From Mixta intestinalis (lineage in GTDB: Bacteria > Pseudomonadota > Gammaproteobacteria > Enterobacterales > Enterobacteriaceae), in assembly GCF_009914055.1 (NCBI RefSeq), contig NZ_CP028271.1:1054001-1118000 (forward strand): a stretch of DNA of 64,000 bases, given 5' to 3'. Positions 25,701 through 34,060 of this stretch are shown piece by piece. The notes below the pieces were generated by a model that searched no databases, was not told where the DNA came from, and saw only the letters and a program-made list of their open reading frames with translations. The position numbers and the translations under genes are program-made. Every line of letters starts with the position of its first letter. The stretch's first letter is position 1.

Positions 25701-26389
25701 TGAACACCATGGGCAACAGCCGCGCCGATATCGCCAGCAGGGCGACGGGAACGAAGGCGCGCGGCGAGGTATCGGGCTACAGCAGCGGGCTGTACGGCAC
25801 CTGGTTCAGCGATGCGGAGTCAGGCCATGGCTTATACACCGACGTATGGGTGCAGGCAGGCTACTTTACCAGTGAAATAAAAGGGCAGGCGCAGGCCAGC
25901 GAGAAGTACCACAGCCGCATCGTGAGCAGCTCGGTGGAAAGTGGCTACACCTTTGCGTTTAACGGCGGCAACCTGGAAGACGGCGGCTTTACCGTCACGC
26001 CGCAGGCGCAGCTGACCTATCACCGCCTCTCAGCGGGCAACGTGCGGGACAGCAACGGCATGGAGGTAAGCGCGGGAAGTAAGGGTGGCGCGGTGAGCCG
26101 GGTGGGGCTGCGTGTGGCCAGCGGTAAAAAAGAGGCGTTGCCGGGCAAAAACGTGCGGCTCAACGCGTTCGTGGAAAGCCACTTCGTCAGGAGCGGGCTG
26201 AACAACTCGCTCGATTTTGACGGCGCGGCGCTGGCGGACAACCAGGCGAAAAACAGCCTTGAAAGCAAGTTCGGCGTGCAGCTGAAGGTGGGCGAGAGGG
26301 CTGAGCTGAACAGCACCCTGAACCACCAGCTGCGCAAGGGAGACCGGGATAACTACGGTGCCTATGCCGGCCTCACGCTGCGCTTCTGA
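22751..26389 (+). CDS. Large autotransporter (type Va) with pertactin-like passenger
   Basis: A 1212-residue protein: N-terminal signal peptide (cut after about residue 26, A-H-A / S-I-S), a long passenger of N-N-G-x-I / N-D-G-x-I repeats (about 80-620) that should fold as a beta helix, a P22-tail-like linker near 640-790, and a C-terminal autotransporter barrel from about residue 930 to the final aromatic residue in Y-A-G-L-T-L-R-F. The barrel inserts in the outer membrane and exposes the passenger, probably as an adhesin. Passenger DNA is AT-rich; from about 24800 on the DNA is GC-rich, so the gene looks like a mosaic. Confidence 0.9.
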   Translation: MKKRVNPVPLTILATVIHSTLAHASISDNLFDPDNWRANIIYNGSGDLSLSYMTLNSASEDKPTAGILYYDKSNSSVGNNIKLHDINIKTSNLKLYDDSEYHDNYQDYLAYGVINGSDLKDKNLSISVTGNSLVEIESKVLNRFVNGYQDLSAGLAVLNEGKGNTTITTGNNVKILIKSGGGTGIFSNIGYGIESIINNGVIISGAGLISNGITLAGPSKNRISCKEQDCYSYIGNDGLIDVSGMTSSAILVKNTGDKNIFIENKGSIIARNEASGIKSDWANYYPESGEVSIINDGTIMVESGGKGIVSYLSKNKITTITNNGVILDNIDAARRWGHVVGISYESDTSSSQASIVNNGKVLINQGGFAIQAESGGNVEIVNDGEISSQQSDFAAIYLYKLKQDGFSSVKNNNLIRTNGNTSHGIYYKGREGYAYGDFLIENKGSIYTSGDSSDGVKLTLSAINYDVKNEGEIIAIGDGASAINIDDFAGRTSIDMAWMNIHLGDKSEVIGGLKDGAGIKIINGRYALAENDSYFSISNSGAISALNNQAITVTNVQHESIGKPWEPVDGVNYADVLTKISPYVYNRIWFNLQNAGIITGNISVSAVGTKFYNLKNGVFELESINALGKQQQAWMDFYPNATHEINSIDENEDWSYIRATEGYSTFQNYGTIRFSDNMRDSSDGIFRGLNYFYAEADSVIDLTTNNPASANGFGRNNVGAGDVLRITGATYFFPDKKTEYKSGGGILRLNTDLTTASAANVFDRLTDRLVVDRTQLSHGLPTWIDIVPTARSRLQAKQTAGDGFLLVQVNDKKYSSKDAFRLLHPVVASKYEYILGIKEGDWYLTSSCTGGMTCYGSNEKKLYNPATGAWLANQAAMTAMMSHSLADRQSSPAQAGSMTNGLTRKLATSQNIAKKAQAFAMLNNLAWQQDALYSPVWVQYSGSTRYSNPVFGTLNNKTRSDVMRIGGDLKRTQWLSGDVHLGFMNTMGNSRADIASRATGTKARGEVSGYSSGLYGTWFSDAESGHGLYTDVWVQAGYFTSEIKGQAQASEKYHSRIVSSSVESGYTFAFNGGNLEDGGFTVTPQAQLTYHRLSAGNVRDSNGMEVSAGSKGGAVSRVGLRVASGKKEALPGKNVRLNAFVESHFVRSGLNNSLDFDGAALADNQAKNSLESKFGVQLKVGERAELNSTLNHQLRKGDRDNYGAYAGLTLRF

Positions 26390-26433
26390 TCGGCTACGGT
26401 ATAGCGTTGCTATAAGCCAGTGATCGCAAAAAT

Positions 26434-26463
26434 GGGGATAGCTTATGCTATCCCCGGAGGCGT
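26434..26463. terminator. Bidirectional hairpin between convergent genes
   Basis: A perfect nine-base-pair stem, GGGGATAGC with GCTATCCCC, four-base loop. On the minus strand it is followed at once by ATTTTTG, ending the cytochrome operon; on the plus strand it lies 45 bases after the autotransporter stop. Confidence 0.8.
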
Positions 26464-26477
26464 TTTTTAGCGGCAGC

Positions 26478-27665
26478 TTAGCGATGCTGCACGTTTAGCT
26501 GTCGTGCTTGCTCAACCTGCTGCGCCGTAACCGGCGCTGCCTGATTGCCCCAGCTACCGCGCAGGTAGCTCATTAAATCAGCAGCCTGCCGGTCGCTTAA
26601 CGTCCAGCCGTAACCCGGCATCGTCTGCGTCATATGTTCAGCGGTGACTGGCGTCTGCGCTCCGTCCAGTACCACGCGCAGCGCGGTCAGCGGATTGTCC
26701 GCCGTCAGCGCGATATTACCGGAAAGCGCCGGGATCACGTTCGGTACACCTTCGCCTTTAGCGCCGTGGCAGGTAGAGCAGTACATTGCATAGGTTTGCT
26801 GGCCCGCCTGCATCACGCTGGCCGCCGGTGCGCCAGCAACTCCCGGTGCGGTGGCGGGCAGGCTGCGCAGATAAACGGCGATCGCCTGCAAATCCTCATC
26901 GGTAAGATATTGCGTACTGTGCTGCACTACTTCGCCCATTGGCCCGGCAATGGCGCTGTGCGCGCTGTGGCCGGTTTTCAACAGGCTTACCGTCTCTTCA
27001 GGCGGCAGGCCGCGCAGCGAAGGGGCATACCAGCCGTCAAGTTCGGCGCCGCTCAGGTAACGTGCGTCACCGTTATCCAGCGCCTGCTCCTGCATGGCCC
27101 AGCCGCGCGGCGTATGGCAGCTACCGCAGTGGCCCGGCCCTTCCACCAGATAAGCGCCGCGGTTCCACCGTTCGCTCTGCTGCGTCTGCGGTTGCCAGCC
27201 CTCATCACGATGGAACAACTGCTTCCACAGCGCCAGCGGCCAGCGCATCGACAGCGGCCAGGGAATGTCGCTGTCACGGTTGGCAACCGGCTGCGCAGGC
27301 ACCTCATGCATCAGCCATTGATAAAGCGCGCGCATATCCGTCTCGCTCATTTTGGCATAGGCGGTATAAGGCATAGCGGGGTAGAGATGATGCCCATCCT
27401 TTGCTATGCCCTGGCGCATGGCGCGATCGAAATCTTCAAAGCTGTAATTGCCGATGCCATATTCCCTGTCCGGGGTGATATTGGTGGCATAGACCGCGCC
27501 AACGGGCGTGGAAAACGCTACGCCACCCGCCAGCGGCGCGCCATTTTCCGCGCTGTGGCAGGCAACGCAGTCGGCGGCGCGTGCAACATATTCGCCCTGC
27601 GACATGGCCTGGGCGCTGCCGGCTAACGCCAGCAGCAGGCCGAGGGAGGATAAACGCAGCCTCAT
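26478..27665 (-). CDS. Periplasmic tri-haem cytochrome c (dehydrogenase cytochrome subunit)
   Basis: A 395-residue protein with a Sec signal peptide ending A-Q-A and three haem-c sites: C-V-A-C-H at residue 33, C-G-S-C-H at 180 and C-S-T-C-H at 296. Each has a downstream Met ligand candidate. This three-domain layout is that of the cytochrome subunits of membrane alcohol, gluconate and related dehydrogenases, which pass electrons from a periplasmic flavoprotein to ubiquinone. It follows the flavoprotein gene with an ATGA overlap, so the two should work as a pair. Confidence 0.9.
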   Translation of the reverse strand: MRLRLSSLGLLLALAGSAQAMSQGEYVARAADCVACHSAENGAPLAGGVAFSTPVGAVYATNITPDREYGIGNYSFEDFDRAMRQGIAKDGHHLYPAMPYTAYAKMSETDMRALYQWLMHEVPAQPVANRDSDIPWPLSMRWPLALWKQLFHRDEGWQPQTQQSERWNRGAYLVEGPGHCGSCHTPRGWAMQEQALDNGDARYLSGAELDGWYAPSLRGLPPEETVSLLKTGHSAHSAIAGPMGEVVQHSTQYLTDEDLQAIAVYLRSLPATAPGVAGAPAASVMQAGQQTYAMYCSTCHGAKGEGVPNVIPALSGNIALTADNPLTALRVVLDGAQTPVTAEHMTQTMPGYGWTLSDRQAADLMSYLRGSWGNQAAPVTAQQVEQARQLNVQHR

Positions 27666-29566
27666 GCTTCCTCCTTCGCATGACTATTTACCAGTTCGTT
27701 AACCGCACGCCAGGCCTGATCGATAGCGGAGTTAGCGTAGGGGCTCCAGTCAGAATCGGAATTAGCGATAGTGATATTGCCTATCGGCTGACGTGCGGTA
27801 GTGATAATTTTTTGCGCCTCATCCTCATCGTCAAACAACCCGTTGAGGAAGTAAGAGTAGCCATGTGACCAGCGGTTAACGGTAATCGCCAGGATATCGC
27901 GCTGGTGATTGAAGCCGGCCGCGCCCAGCATGCCCTGTAACTGTTCCCGGATCAGCCGTTCGTGCTGCTCAAAAGAGGTGCCGAGTAGCTGCGCGCGACC
28001 TTTTCGTGCCTGTTCGCGCGGGCTCAGGCCGCTGCCGGGCAGCGTCGGTACGGAAACCATATGCAGGCCTATCGGCTGGCTCGGATCGCGTGGATGTCGA
28101 TAGCCGCCCAGATCGACCGGATAATCGAGCTTCACGCGGCAGTAGGGTGCGGTTGGGCAGTAGACCTCATGCACGCCGAGCTGAATAAACGGCTGCCAGT
28201 TACGGATCAGTACTTTGCTGTAGACCAGCGGTGCCTTGACGTTTTGCTTCAGCGCCTCCTGTTGCTGCTGCGACATTTCCGGCACCAGGTAGGGGATCAT
28301 CATATTGTATCCCGCCATTACTACCTGACCGGCATGGACTTTGTGCAGCCTGTCGCCGGTCATATAGCACACCTCTACGCCATCGCTGACGTTAGCAACG
28401 TGCAGCCCGGTGCTGCTCAGGCGCAGTCTGACCGGCCAGGAGGGACGATCGAGCTGCGAGTAATCGAACGTCGCCAGCACGATATCCTGCATATCTTTGC
28501 CTGCCGGGGCGACCTGCGGGATCAAATGGCGCACCATCAGACGCGCCAGCGAAGCGTTGCCGTCCGGGAAGTGAAAAACGTAGGGATCTTCCAGATCCGC
28601 CAGCGATTCCGCATCCAGCGGCGGCAGCTTCATACCGTTCAGGCCCGGCAGATCGCAAATGCGCGCGTCGCTGCATGAGGTGGCGTCAATGCCAACCGCC
28701 TGAAAATCGCTGGTGGTCTGCTGAAAATAGCGGATCGCCATTTCACTCAGGCCAACCTTATCGCGCAGAAACTGGCTATAGCTGTGGGTATCGAGCCACT
28801 CAACTTTTTCTTCCACGCTAAGATCGGGCAGATAGTCTTTATCGATGGTGTGTAGCGCAATCAGCGCCTGGCGATCGCTTTCCGGCAGCGGAAAATCGTT
28901 GATAAAGGCCTGATAAGAGCGCCCGTTCAGCCGATCGCGTGGAATGTCATCCGCCACCATCCGGCCCGGATCGCCGCTGACCAGCTTATCGACGCCGAAG
29001 TTTCGTTTATCAAAATAGACGCCGCGGCTCAGGTTCAAATCGGGATAAAATGTTTTATCAAACGCCTGTTCCAGCCCGTCAACGCTGACGCCGAGTGATT
29101 TCAGCAGGCCCATCGCGACCGCGCTAAAGTTAGATCGCGGCGACTGTAGCGATTCGCTGCCGCCGTAGCCGAGCAGGGTAGCATTGCCGCTGTCCAGCTC
29201 GTTACGTTTGGCGTGACCGCCAAAATCATCGTGGTTATCAATCAGCAGGATCCGCTGATCCTTACCTTTCAGCTGCTGCCAGAAACAGGCGGCGGCCAGA
29301 CCGCTGATCCCGGCACCGACCACTACCAGATCGTATTTTTCCTCTACCGACACGTTAGCAAAATCGAAGCCTTTGCCATCGCGCCCCAGCTGATGCGCAT
29401 GTTCAAAGGAGCCGGGATGGTTACCGCGCAGGCCGGTCAGGGCAGGTGGATAATAAAGCGTTTTTTGCGCCGTTAGTGGCGATGCACGCAGAATTTGCAT
29501 CGGCGTTAGCCCGGCAGCAACGGTAATGGCGACGCCATTGAGAAAATCGCGACGTGTGATGCCCAT
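27662..29566 (-). CDS. Exported FAD-dependent dehydrogenase, SpdH (spermidine dehydrogenase)-like
   Basis: A 634-residue flavoprotein. Its N-terminus, M-G-I-T-R-R-D-F-L-N-G, carries a twin-arginine signal, so it is folded and then exported to the periplasm. A Rossmann FAD motif, V-V-G-A-G-I-S-G-L-A, lies near residue 83, followed by L-I-D-N-H-D-D-F-G-G-H-A-K-R-N, a stretch typical of spermidine dehydrogenases (SpdH) and close homologues. Such enzymes split spermidine or related polyamines. Together with the tri-haem cytochrome gene it should form a polyamine- or amine-oxidising respiratory dehydrogenase. The substrate is inferred. A GGAAGGAAG ribosome site precedes the ATG. Confidence 0.8.
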   Translation of the reverse strand: MGITRRDFLNGVAITVAAGLTPMQILRASPLTAQKTLYYPPALTGLRGNHPGSFEHAHQLGRDGKGFDFANVSVEEKYDLVVVGAGISGLAAACFWQQLKGKDQRILLIDNHDDFGGHAKRNELDSGNATLLGYGGSESLQSPRSNFSAVAMGLLKSLGVSVDGLEQAFDKTFYPDLNLSRGVYFDKRNFGVDKLVSGDPGRMVADDIPRDRLNGRSYQAFINDFPLPESDRQALIALHTIDKDYLPDLSVEEKVEWLDTHSYSQFLRDKVGLSEMAIRYFQQTTSDFQAVGIDATSCSDARICDLPGLNGMKLPPLDAESLADLEDPYVFHFPDGNASLARLMVRHLIPQVAPAGKDMQDIVLATFDYSQLDRPSWPVRLRLSSTGLHVANVSDGVEVCYMTGDRLHKVHAGQVVMAGYNMMIPYLVPEMSQQQQEALKQNVKAPLVYSKVLIRNWQPFIQLGVHEVYCPTAPYCRVKLDYPVDLGGYRHPRDPSQPIGLHMVSVPTLPGSGLSPREQARKGRAQLLGTSFEQHERLIREQLQGMLGAAGFNHQRDILAITVNRWSHGYSYFLNGLFDDEDEAQKIITTARQPIGNITIANSDSDWSPYANSAIDQAWRAVNELVNSHAKEEA

Positions 29567-29802
29567 ATTAGCTTCCTTCCAGTTATTTTTATTATGCAGG
29601 CGCAGTCGCCCAAAGCCGCGCTATTGTGCAAAGACGGCGCAACAGGTCAAGCAGAAGGTAGCGGATCGATGGTTTTGTTTGATTTTCAACGATGAGCACG
29701 CTCCCTGTGGTATGAGGCCGCTTCCACGGCACCGGCAAACTGCCGTCGGGCGGCGGTCTGTATGCGGGTGCCTGCGGTTAAGTTACGGGCGGCAGGTGCG
29801 GC

Positions 29803-30336
29803 TTATCGTCCCCAGCCCAGACGCTGTTTTATCGCCCGACGATAGGGCGTATCCAGCTGTGCCGGCACCTGTTCGAGATAGTGGCGTGCATGTTCCCGCT
29901 TTTCGCCTTCCAGTTCGCTAAGATAAGCAATGGCATCGTCGATGCCGGGAATCAACCCTTCGCACTGGGCGATACGCGGTGGAAGTGCTGTCCAGATAAG
30001 GGCGTCTGTCTGGCGAGCCCGCGCCCATTCTGCCAGTGGTCCCATGGCGGAAGCCTGAATAAGCAGGACGCCGACGCCATCTTTTCGCTCCTGCGGGATC
30101 TGTTCACGCTGGCGTAGCGCCTCACAGGCCTGTTCCAGCGTATCAACGGCCAGCCATGCCCAAAAAACCGGAACCAGGGGTGCGTTAAGGCAAACCGCCG
30201 TAGCCAGTTCGCCGTTGTCGCCTACGCGGGAAAACTCAATGGGTAAAGCGGGGCCATCAGCGTGCCAGTCACCGCTGACAGGCAGCGCTCCCGGTTTCCA
30301 CAGCAGCGAACCCCATCCTAAACATGCGATATTCAT
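29803..30336 (-). CDS. Hypothetical 177-residue protein, cyclotransferase-like N-terminus
   Basis: The frame is open to 30420, but the ATG at 30336 is the first start that gives the conserved opening M-N-I-A-C-L-G-W-G-S-L-L-W. The L-G-W/Y-G-S-L pattern recalls gamma-glutamylcyclotransferase folds, where it binds substrate, but the usual catalytic glutamate context is not clear. The C-terminal third is helical (E-G-E-K-R-E-H-A-R-H-Y-L-E-Q-V). It stands alone between the flavoprotein and catalase genes. Function unknown. Confidence 0.65.
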   Translation of the reverse strand: MNIACLGWGSLLWKPGALPVSGDWHADGPALPIEFSRVGDNGELATAVCLNAPLVPVFWAWLAVDTLEQACEALRQREQIPQERKDGVGVLLIQASAMGPLAEWARARQTDALIWTALPPRIAQCEGLIPGIDDAIAYLSELEGEKREHARHYLEQVPAQLDTPYRRAIKQRLGWGR

Positions 30337-30762
30337 CTTGTTATATCCTGCGTCAATGTCGTTGTCCTGATTTAGCGGGCGTGAATAACAGCCTCTCTTC
30401 GAGCATAGAACGAACCGCAAAGAGTACCAGGTGCAGGCAGGCCGTTTCGCTAATTTTTATGCGCAAAAGCATCAGCTAAGCCAGACCATTTACCAGGATA
30501 TTCCTTAATTTTTTGCGCCGGGTAATCAACCGATGGAGCCGTGATCAAAAGAGGTGGAAAGCAAAAAAAAGTGACGATAAGACGCGAACATCGGCAATTA
30601 GCAGAAAAAAAAGAGAAAGTATAAATCCGTTGTAAAAGAGGGATTAATGACGGGGCATTAGCATTTAAATGATAATGTTTATTATCCTTATTTGATTTAT
30701 ATATAAACACCTTCCAGGCTTGATCGGGTATTTCAACCTGACAAGCGAGAGAGGAGGATTAT
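30337..30762. other. 426-base AT-rich region before the catalase gene
   Basis: No gene was recognised. The stretch becomes AT-rich toward the manganese catalase start and must hold its promoter. A strong AGAGAGGAGG ribosome site lies just before the ATG at 30763. Confidence 0.4.
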
Positions 30763-31620
30763 ATGTTCCATCACTCATCAAAGATGCAGTTTCCGGTACG
30801 GGTAGAGAAGCCCGATCCTGAGTTTGCGATGTTATTGCAACAGGCTATCGGCGGCGTTGAAGGCGAAATCCGCGTAGCGATGCAATATTTTTTCCAGGCG
30901 ATGGGCGCACGCGGCGATGCACGTATCAGGGATCTGCTGATGTCAACCGCTACGGAAGAGCTGGGTCATATCGAAATGCTTGCTTATGCAGTTGCGCTGA
31001 ACCTTGAGGGAGCGCCGCTTTCTTATCAGGAAGCGTCGGCTAAGGATCCGGTAGTGAATGCCATTATGGGCGGGATGAACCCACGCCACATTCTCTCCTC
31101 CGGTCTGGCTGCGCTGCCGGTAAACGCTAACGGCATGCCGTTTGATATGAGCCATATCTATGCTTCGGGTAACGTGGCGGCAGACATGCTGGCAAACGTA
31201 ACGGCGGAAGCGACGGGCCGCGTACTGGCAACGCGCCTGTATAACATGACTGAAGATAAAGGAATGAAAGATTTCCTGTCGTTCCTGATTGCACGCGATA
31301 CCATGCACCAGCAGCAGTGGCTGGCGGTGATCGAAGAGATGGGCGGCCTGAACGCCTCTCTGCCGATACCGAATAGCTTCCCGCAGGAGCATGAGGCTTC
31401 CGGGCACGCTTATTACTGCCTTAATACTTCGCTGGATAAACCGCTGCCGAAAGGACGCTGGTGCGAAGGTCCCTCTTATGATGGCAACGGTGAATTTACC
31501 GCAAAAGAGAAGCCCGAAATTTTGGGTGATGAACCGCTGCTGGGAGCGGCTCGTCCGGGTTCTGGCGCACAGAACGAGCAAATTTCCGGTGCAGTACCGC
31601 CGACCGGCACTGTGAAATAA
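30763..31620 (+). CDS. katN: Manganese (non-haem) catalase, KatN-like
   Basis: A 285-residue protein with all ligands of dimanganese catalases in place: Glu35 (G-V-E-G-E-I-R-V-A-M-Q-Y), Glu66 and His69 (T-E-E-L-G-H-I-E), Glu149 (T-A-E-A-T-G-R) and His182 (T-M-H-Q-Q-Q-W). It breaks down hydrogen peroxide in the cytoplasm. The C-terminal tail with P-K-G-R-W-C-E-G-P-S resembles KatN of enterobacteria. Homologues are often under RpoS; the AT-rich upstream region fits a stress promoter but no site was identified. A terminator follows. Confidence 0.92.
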   Translation: MFHHSSKMQFPVRVEKPDPEFAMLLQQAIGGVEGEIRVAMQYFFQAMGARGDARIRDLLMSTATEELGHIEMLAYAVALNLEGAPLSYQEASAKDPVVNAIMGGMNPRHILSSGLAALPVNANGMPFDMSHIYASGNVAADMLANVTAEATGRVLATRLYNMTEDKGMKDFLSFLIARDTMHQQQWLAVIEEMGGLNASLPIPNSFPQEHEASGHAYYCLNTSLDKPLPKGRWCEGPSYDGNGEFTAKEKPEILGDEPLLGAARPGSGAQNEQISGAVPPTGTVK

Positions 31621-31655
31621 TTTTTGCCCTGTTACAGGTGCATCACCAGAATAAA

Positions 31656-31680
31656 GGTCGCCGCAGGCGGCCTTTTTATC
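31656..31680 (+). terminator. Terminator of the manganese catalase gene
   Basis: Stem GGTCGCC with GGCGGCC (one G-T pair) around a GCA loop, followed by five T, 35 bases after the catalase stop. Confidence 0.8.
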
Positions 31681-31712
31681 CGTCTGCTAATACGAAACCT
31701 CTCTGCTAGCGG

Positions 31713-31952
31713 TTAGCGTCTTTTCAGCAATATCTCTAACGCCTGACGATAAACCTGTAGCTTTATTGCGTCGCTTTCCGTTTCAAGTTTTTCCAGCAGG
31801 CCCGCAAGTAACACCTTTTCACTAAACGTCTCTTTCTTACGCGCGATATGCTTTGTCAGCGCACCAATCATTTCGCTTTCGTTCAACCGCTGTGACGCTG
31901 ACTGCCTGAAATAGTCAGCAATCTGCATTTCTGTGCCGGTCTCCTGACCCAT
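31713..31952 (-). CDS. ariR: YmgB/AriR-family biofilm and acid-stress regulator
   Basis: A 79-residue helical protein resembling E. coli AriR (YmgB): I-A-D-Y-F-R-Q-S near the start, then the L-L-A-G-L-L-E-K-L-E-T-E-S-D-A-I-K block and a final V-Y-R-Q-A-L-E-I-L-L. Proteins of this Hha-like three-helix family act as dimers that connect two-component signalling to biofilm and acid resistance. The GGAG ribosome site before the ATG at 31952 supports this start. The gene opens an AT-rich strip of small genes. Confidence 0.75.
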   Translation of the reverse strand: MGQETGTEMQIADYFRQSASQRLNESEMIGALTKHIARKKETFSEKVLLAGLLEKLETESDAIKLQVYRQALEILLKRR

Positions 31953-32629
31953 AATATTCTCCAGTAGAAAGTAGGCGATAAGATATCGCTATAGCGTGGG
32001 CATGGCTAAGCCAGAAATAACGCAGGCTTTAAGTAAAAGAACCTCTGAGAACGGAAATCCTTTTGTTCCCAGAGGCGGTGTAAAGCACCATTCGTTACTT
32101 TGTGGCTAATTACCACGTCTGAAGTTATAGGACAGAATCTGAAATTATCCATTTCCGCCATGAAAAAAATTATCTGGTCAAACCAGTTGGTTTTTAGTAT
32201 TGAATGCCAGAGGAAATATAACTCGCAAGTAAATTATTAATGCGGCAATTATTTATTAATAAATTAGTTGCGTGATTAATTATAATTCCATTAATTAGTA
32301 GTTTGTTAACGAAGGTTATTTTCTTTCGTATTTTGGATGATTATATTGATTTATATGGACAAATTACGCCGTCATATGTATGCATTATTAAGAATATGTT
32401 GTGAAAAAAGTGTCAAAAAACGTCATTTTAAACCCGCTAAATCAATTTTTATCAATAAATGTTATTTTTGCTAAGCGGCTCTTAATTTAAATAGAATATT
32501 GGGAAATTTCCTTTAAGCTGTAGCTGTATTGAAATACTATCGAAGCGGTCAGCAAAAATGCTTGCGGGCCCTTTAACCCCTTTTTCGTTAATACGCTACA
32601 AATCAGGTTATTGTTTTACAGAGGCGGAT
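31953..32629. other. 677-base AT-rich intergenic region
   Basis: Very AT-rich, with short runs of A and T and several imperfect AATTTATTAA-like motifs near 32220-32300. This composition would favour binding by H-NS-like proteins. No gene, RNA structure or repeat family was recognised. Promoters for the divergent AriR-like gene and the Cys-rich gene must be here. Confidence 0.4.
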
Positions 32630-32983
32630 ATGCTTTATAACGTCATGGATTCGCTGGTATGCCCTTTAACGGGTACCGTTTTTACCTGCGCCATAAACTC
32701 AGAAAATCTTAAATTAATAATCTGGTACCAGGGCGAGAAAGTTGCCCGGTCTGGTGACGTGCTGGATATTACGGAAAACGAACTGGCTATAAATGGCGTT
32801 ACGGGTGATATCGCCATTATTACCGTAATGCCATTCAACCGTACCAATTGGGCGCTGCTTTCTGCCCGTACTGGATGCCCGGCAAACGGGCCGGTAAGGC
32901 CGGTTGTTGCCTGCCCACAGCAACAGTGTCGCTTTCCTCGCTGTCCTTACGAACTGGAAAAGGCATCGATTGCCTGTCGCTAA
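32630..32983 (+). CDS. Uncharacterised Cys-rich small protein, paralogue A
   Basis: The frame is open from 32558, but the ATG at 32630, after an AGAGGCGG ribosome site, matches the start of the paralogue on the other strand. The 117-residue product has a beta-rich body (M-D-S-L-V-C-P, N-L-K-L-I-I-W-Y, G-D-V-L, N-E-L-A-I-N-G) and a C-terminal cysteine set, C-P-A-N-G, then C-P-Q-Q-Q-C-R-F-P-R-C-P. No signal peptide is seen. It aligns over its whole length with the gene at 33203-33538. I do not recognise the family; the Cys set suggests metal binding or disulphides. Confidence 0.7.
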   Translation: MLYNVMDSLVCPLTGTVFTCAINSENLKLIIWYQGEKVARSGDVLDITENELAINGVTGDIAIITVMPFNRTNWALLSARTGCPANGPVRPVVACPQQQCRFPRCPYELEKASIACR

Positions 32984-33202
32984 AAACAGACGAAACGAGA
33001 AGATCCGGTGTGGTGAAAAATGACTGGCATGATATATCGCTAATGGGGTAGCCAAAGCGCCAGACGGATCATGAAATAGCGGACGGCGTTATGGATAATA
33101 CTGAAAGCGTATTAGCCATGGTAATACTCGTAAAGCGATCGGCAGAACCTTAATTCAATATGGGAAATGCCAGGGCAGCCCGGCATAAGCGACAAAGCGA
33201 TC

Positions 33203-33538
33203 TTAGTGGGGTGTAAAGGGGCATTTTTTTACCCGACATCGCTGTTTATAAATACAGGTGGAAGAAAGGCTATTGGTATTGCCCGGACAGCACTTATTAT
33301 AAATATGCAGCTTTTGCCAGTAATCGGAGCGGAAGGTTGAGACATCCAGAATATAGACATTCTGGAGATGACCATTAACAATCAAACCATTATCTGATGT
33401 TTCCAGCTTGTCGCCTGGCGCTAAATAATGGTTTGTATCATACCACAAAACAAACTTCAGGTTATAAGGTGAACTAATAAGAGAGAAAGCCGTGTCTGAA
33501 TCAGGACTGATGATTGAGTCAAGTACGTACCAAACCAT
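33203..33538 (-). CDS. Uncharacterised Cys-rich small protein, paralogue B
   Basis: The frame is open to 33559, but the ATG at 33538, with GGAG six bases before it, gives the same N-terminus as paralogue A. The 111-residue protein keeps the shared positions: V-L-D-S-I, N-L-K-F-V-L-W-Y, P-G-D-K-L, N-G-L-I-V-N-G, then W-Q-K-L and a cysteine-rich end with K-C-C-P-G-N, C-I-Y-K-Q-R-C-R-V-K-K-C-P. It faces paralogue A tail to tail with 219 bases between stops. The two have diverged strongly (roughly a third of positions alike by eye), so the duplication is old. Confidence 0.7.
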   Translation of the reverse strand: MVWYVLDSIISPDSDTAFSLISSPYNLKFVLWYDTNHYLAPGDKLETSDNGLIVNGHLQNVYILDVSTFRSDYWQKLHIYNKCCPGNTNSLSSTCIYKQRCRVKKCPFTPH

Positions 33539-34060
33539 AAACTGCTCCATTGATCCCATTCCAAAAAATTTCCTGCTTTTTGACGACCGAAATCTGTACT
33601 CCGTTTATCAGATTATAGTAAGAAATCACTGTTATCACCTGAAAACCATTAAATTGATAAAATTTTCCAGTAAATTCCTTTTAACTTATTGAATATTTTG
33701 CGAAATAAAATAAGTATTTACTTTGCGTTACGATAAAGCGAAACGATATTTTAACGCGTTTTTTGCATTTTATCTGTAGCGGTGAAAAGAGGTTATCTGC
33801 ATTCCAGGTTCTCGATACGTTTCAATACATTCATAAACTCTCCCGGCGTAGATTAAATTATTACCATTCTCATCGCTTATCAGCCGAGTAATTTATCGAT
33901 TTATCTGGTTTTGCCGTTACTACATTCGGTGAGGTTTTTGCTAACTATATTGTTACGGCTGAAATGATTATTTCTTCATCCCCATCAGAATATGTCTGCT
34001 TTGTCGCCTTCTGACCTGTACTTTAAGAGAGTTGATACATAAGTTATTTTAAAGCAATAT
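33539..34060. other. AT-rich intergenic region without recognised genes
   Basis: About 520 bases of low-G+C sequence upstream of the Cys-rich paralogue B. No gene, RNA or repeat was recognised. A TTGATA at 34031-34036 with suitable downstream spacing could be the -35 of a promoter for the RNA candidate that follows. Confidence 0.35.

Noticed and set aside
26634..27626. 330-residue open frame opposite the tri-haem cytochrome gene
   Set aside because: It lies antisense to a well-supported gene with three haem sites in a GC-rich region, where long antisense frames are common; it has no ribosome site or domain.
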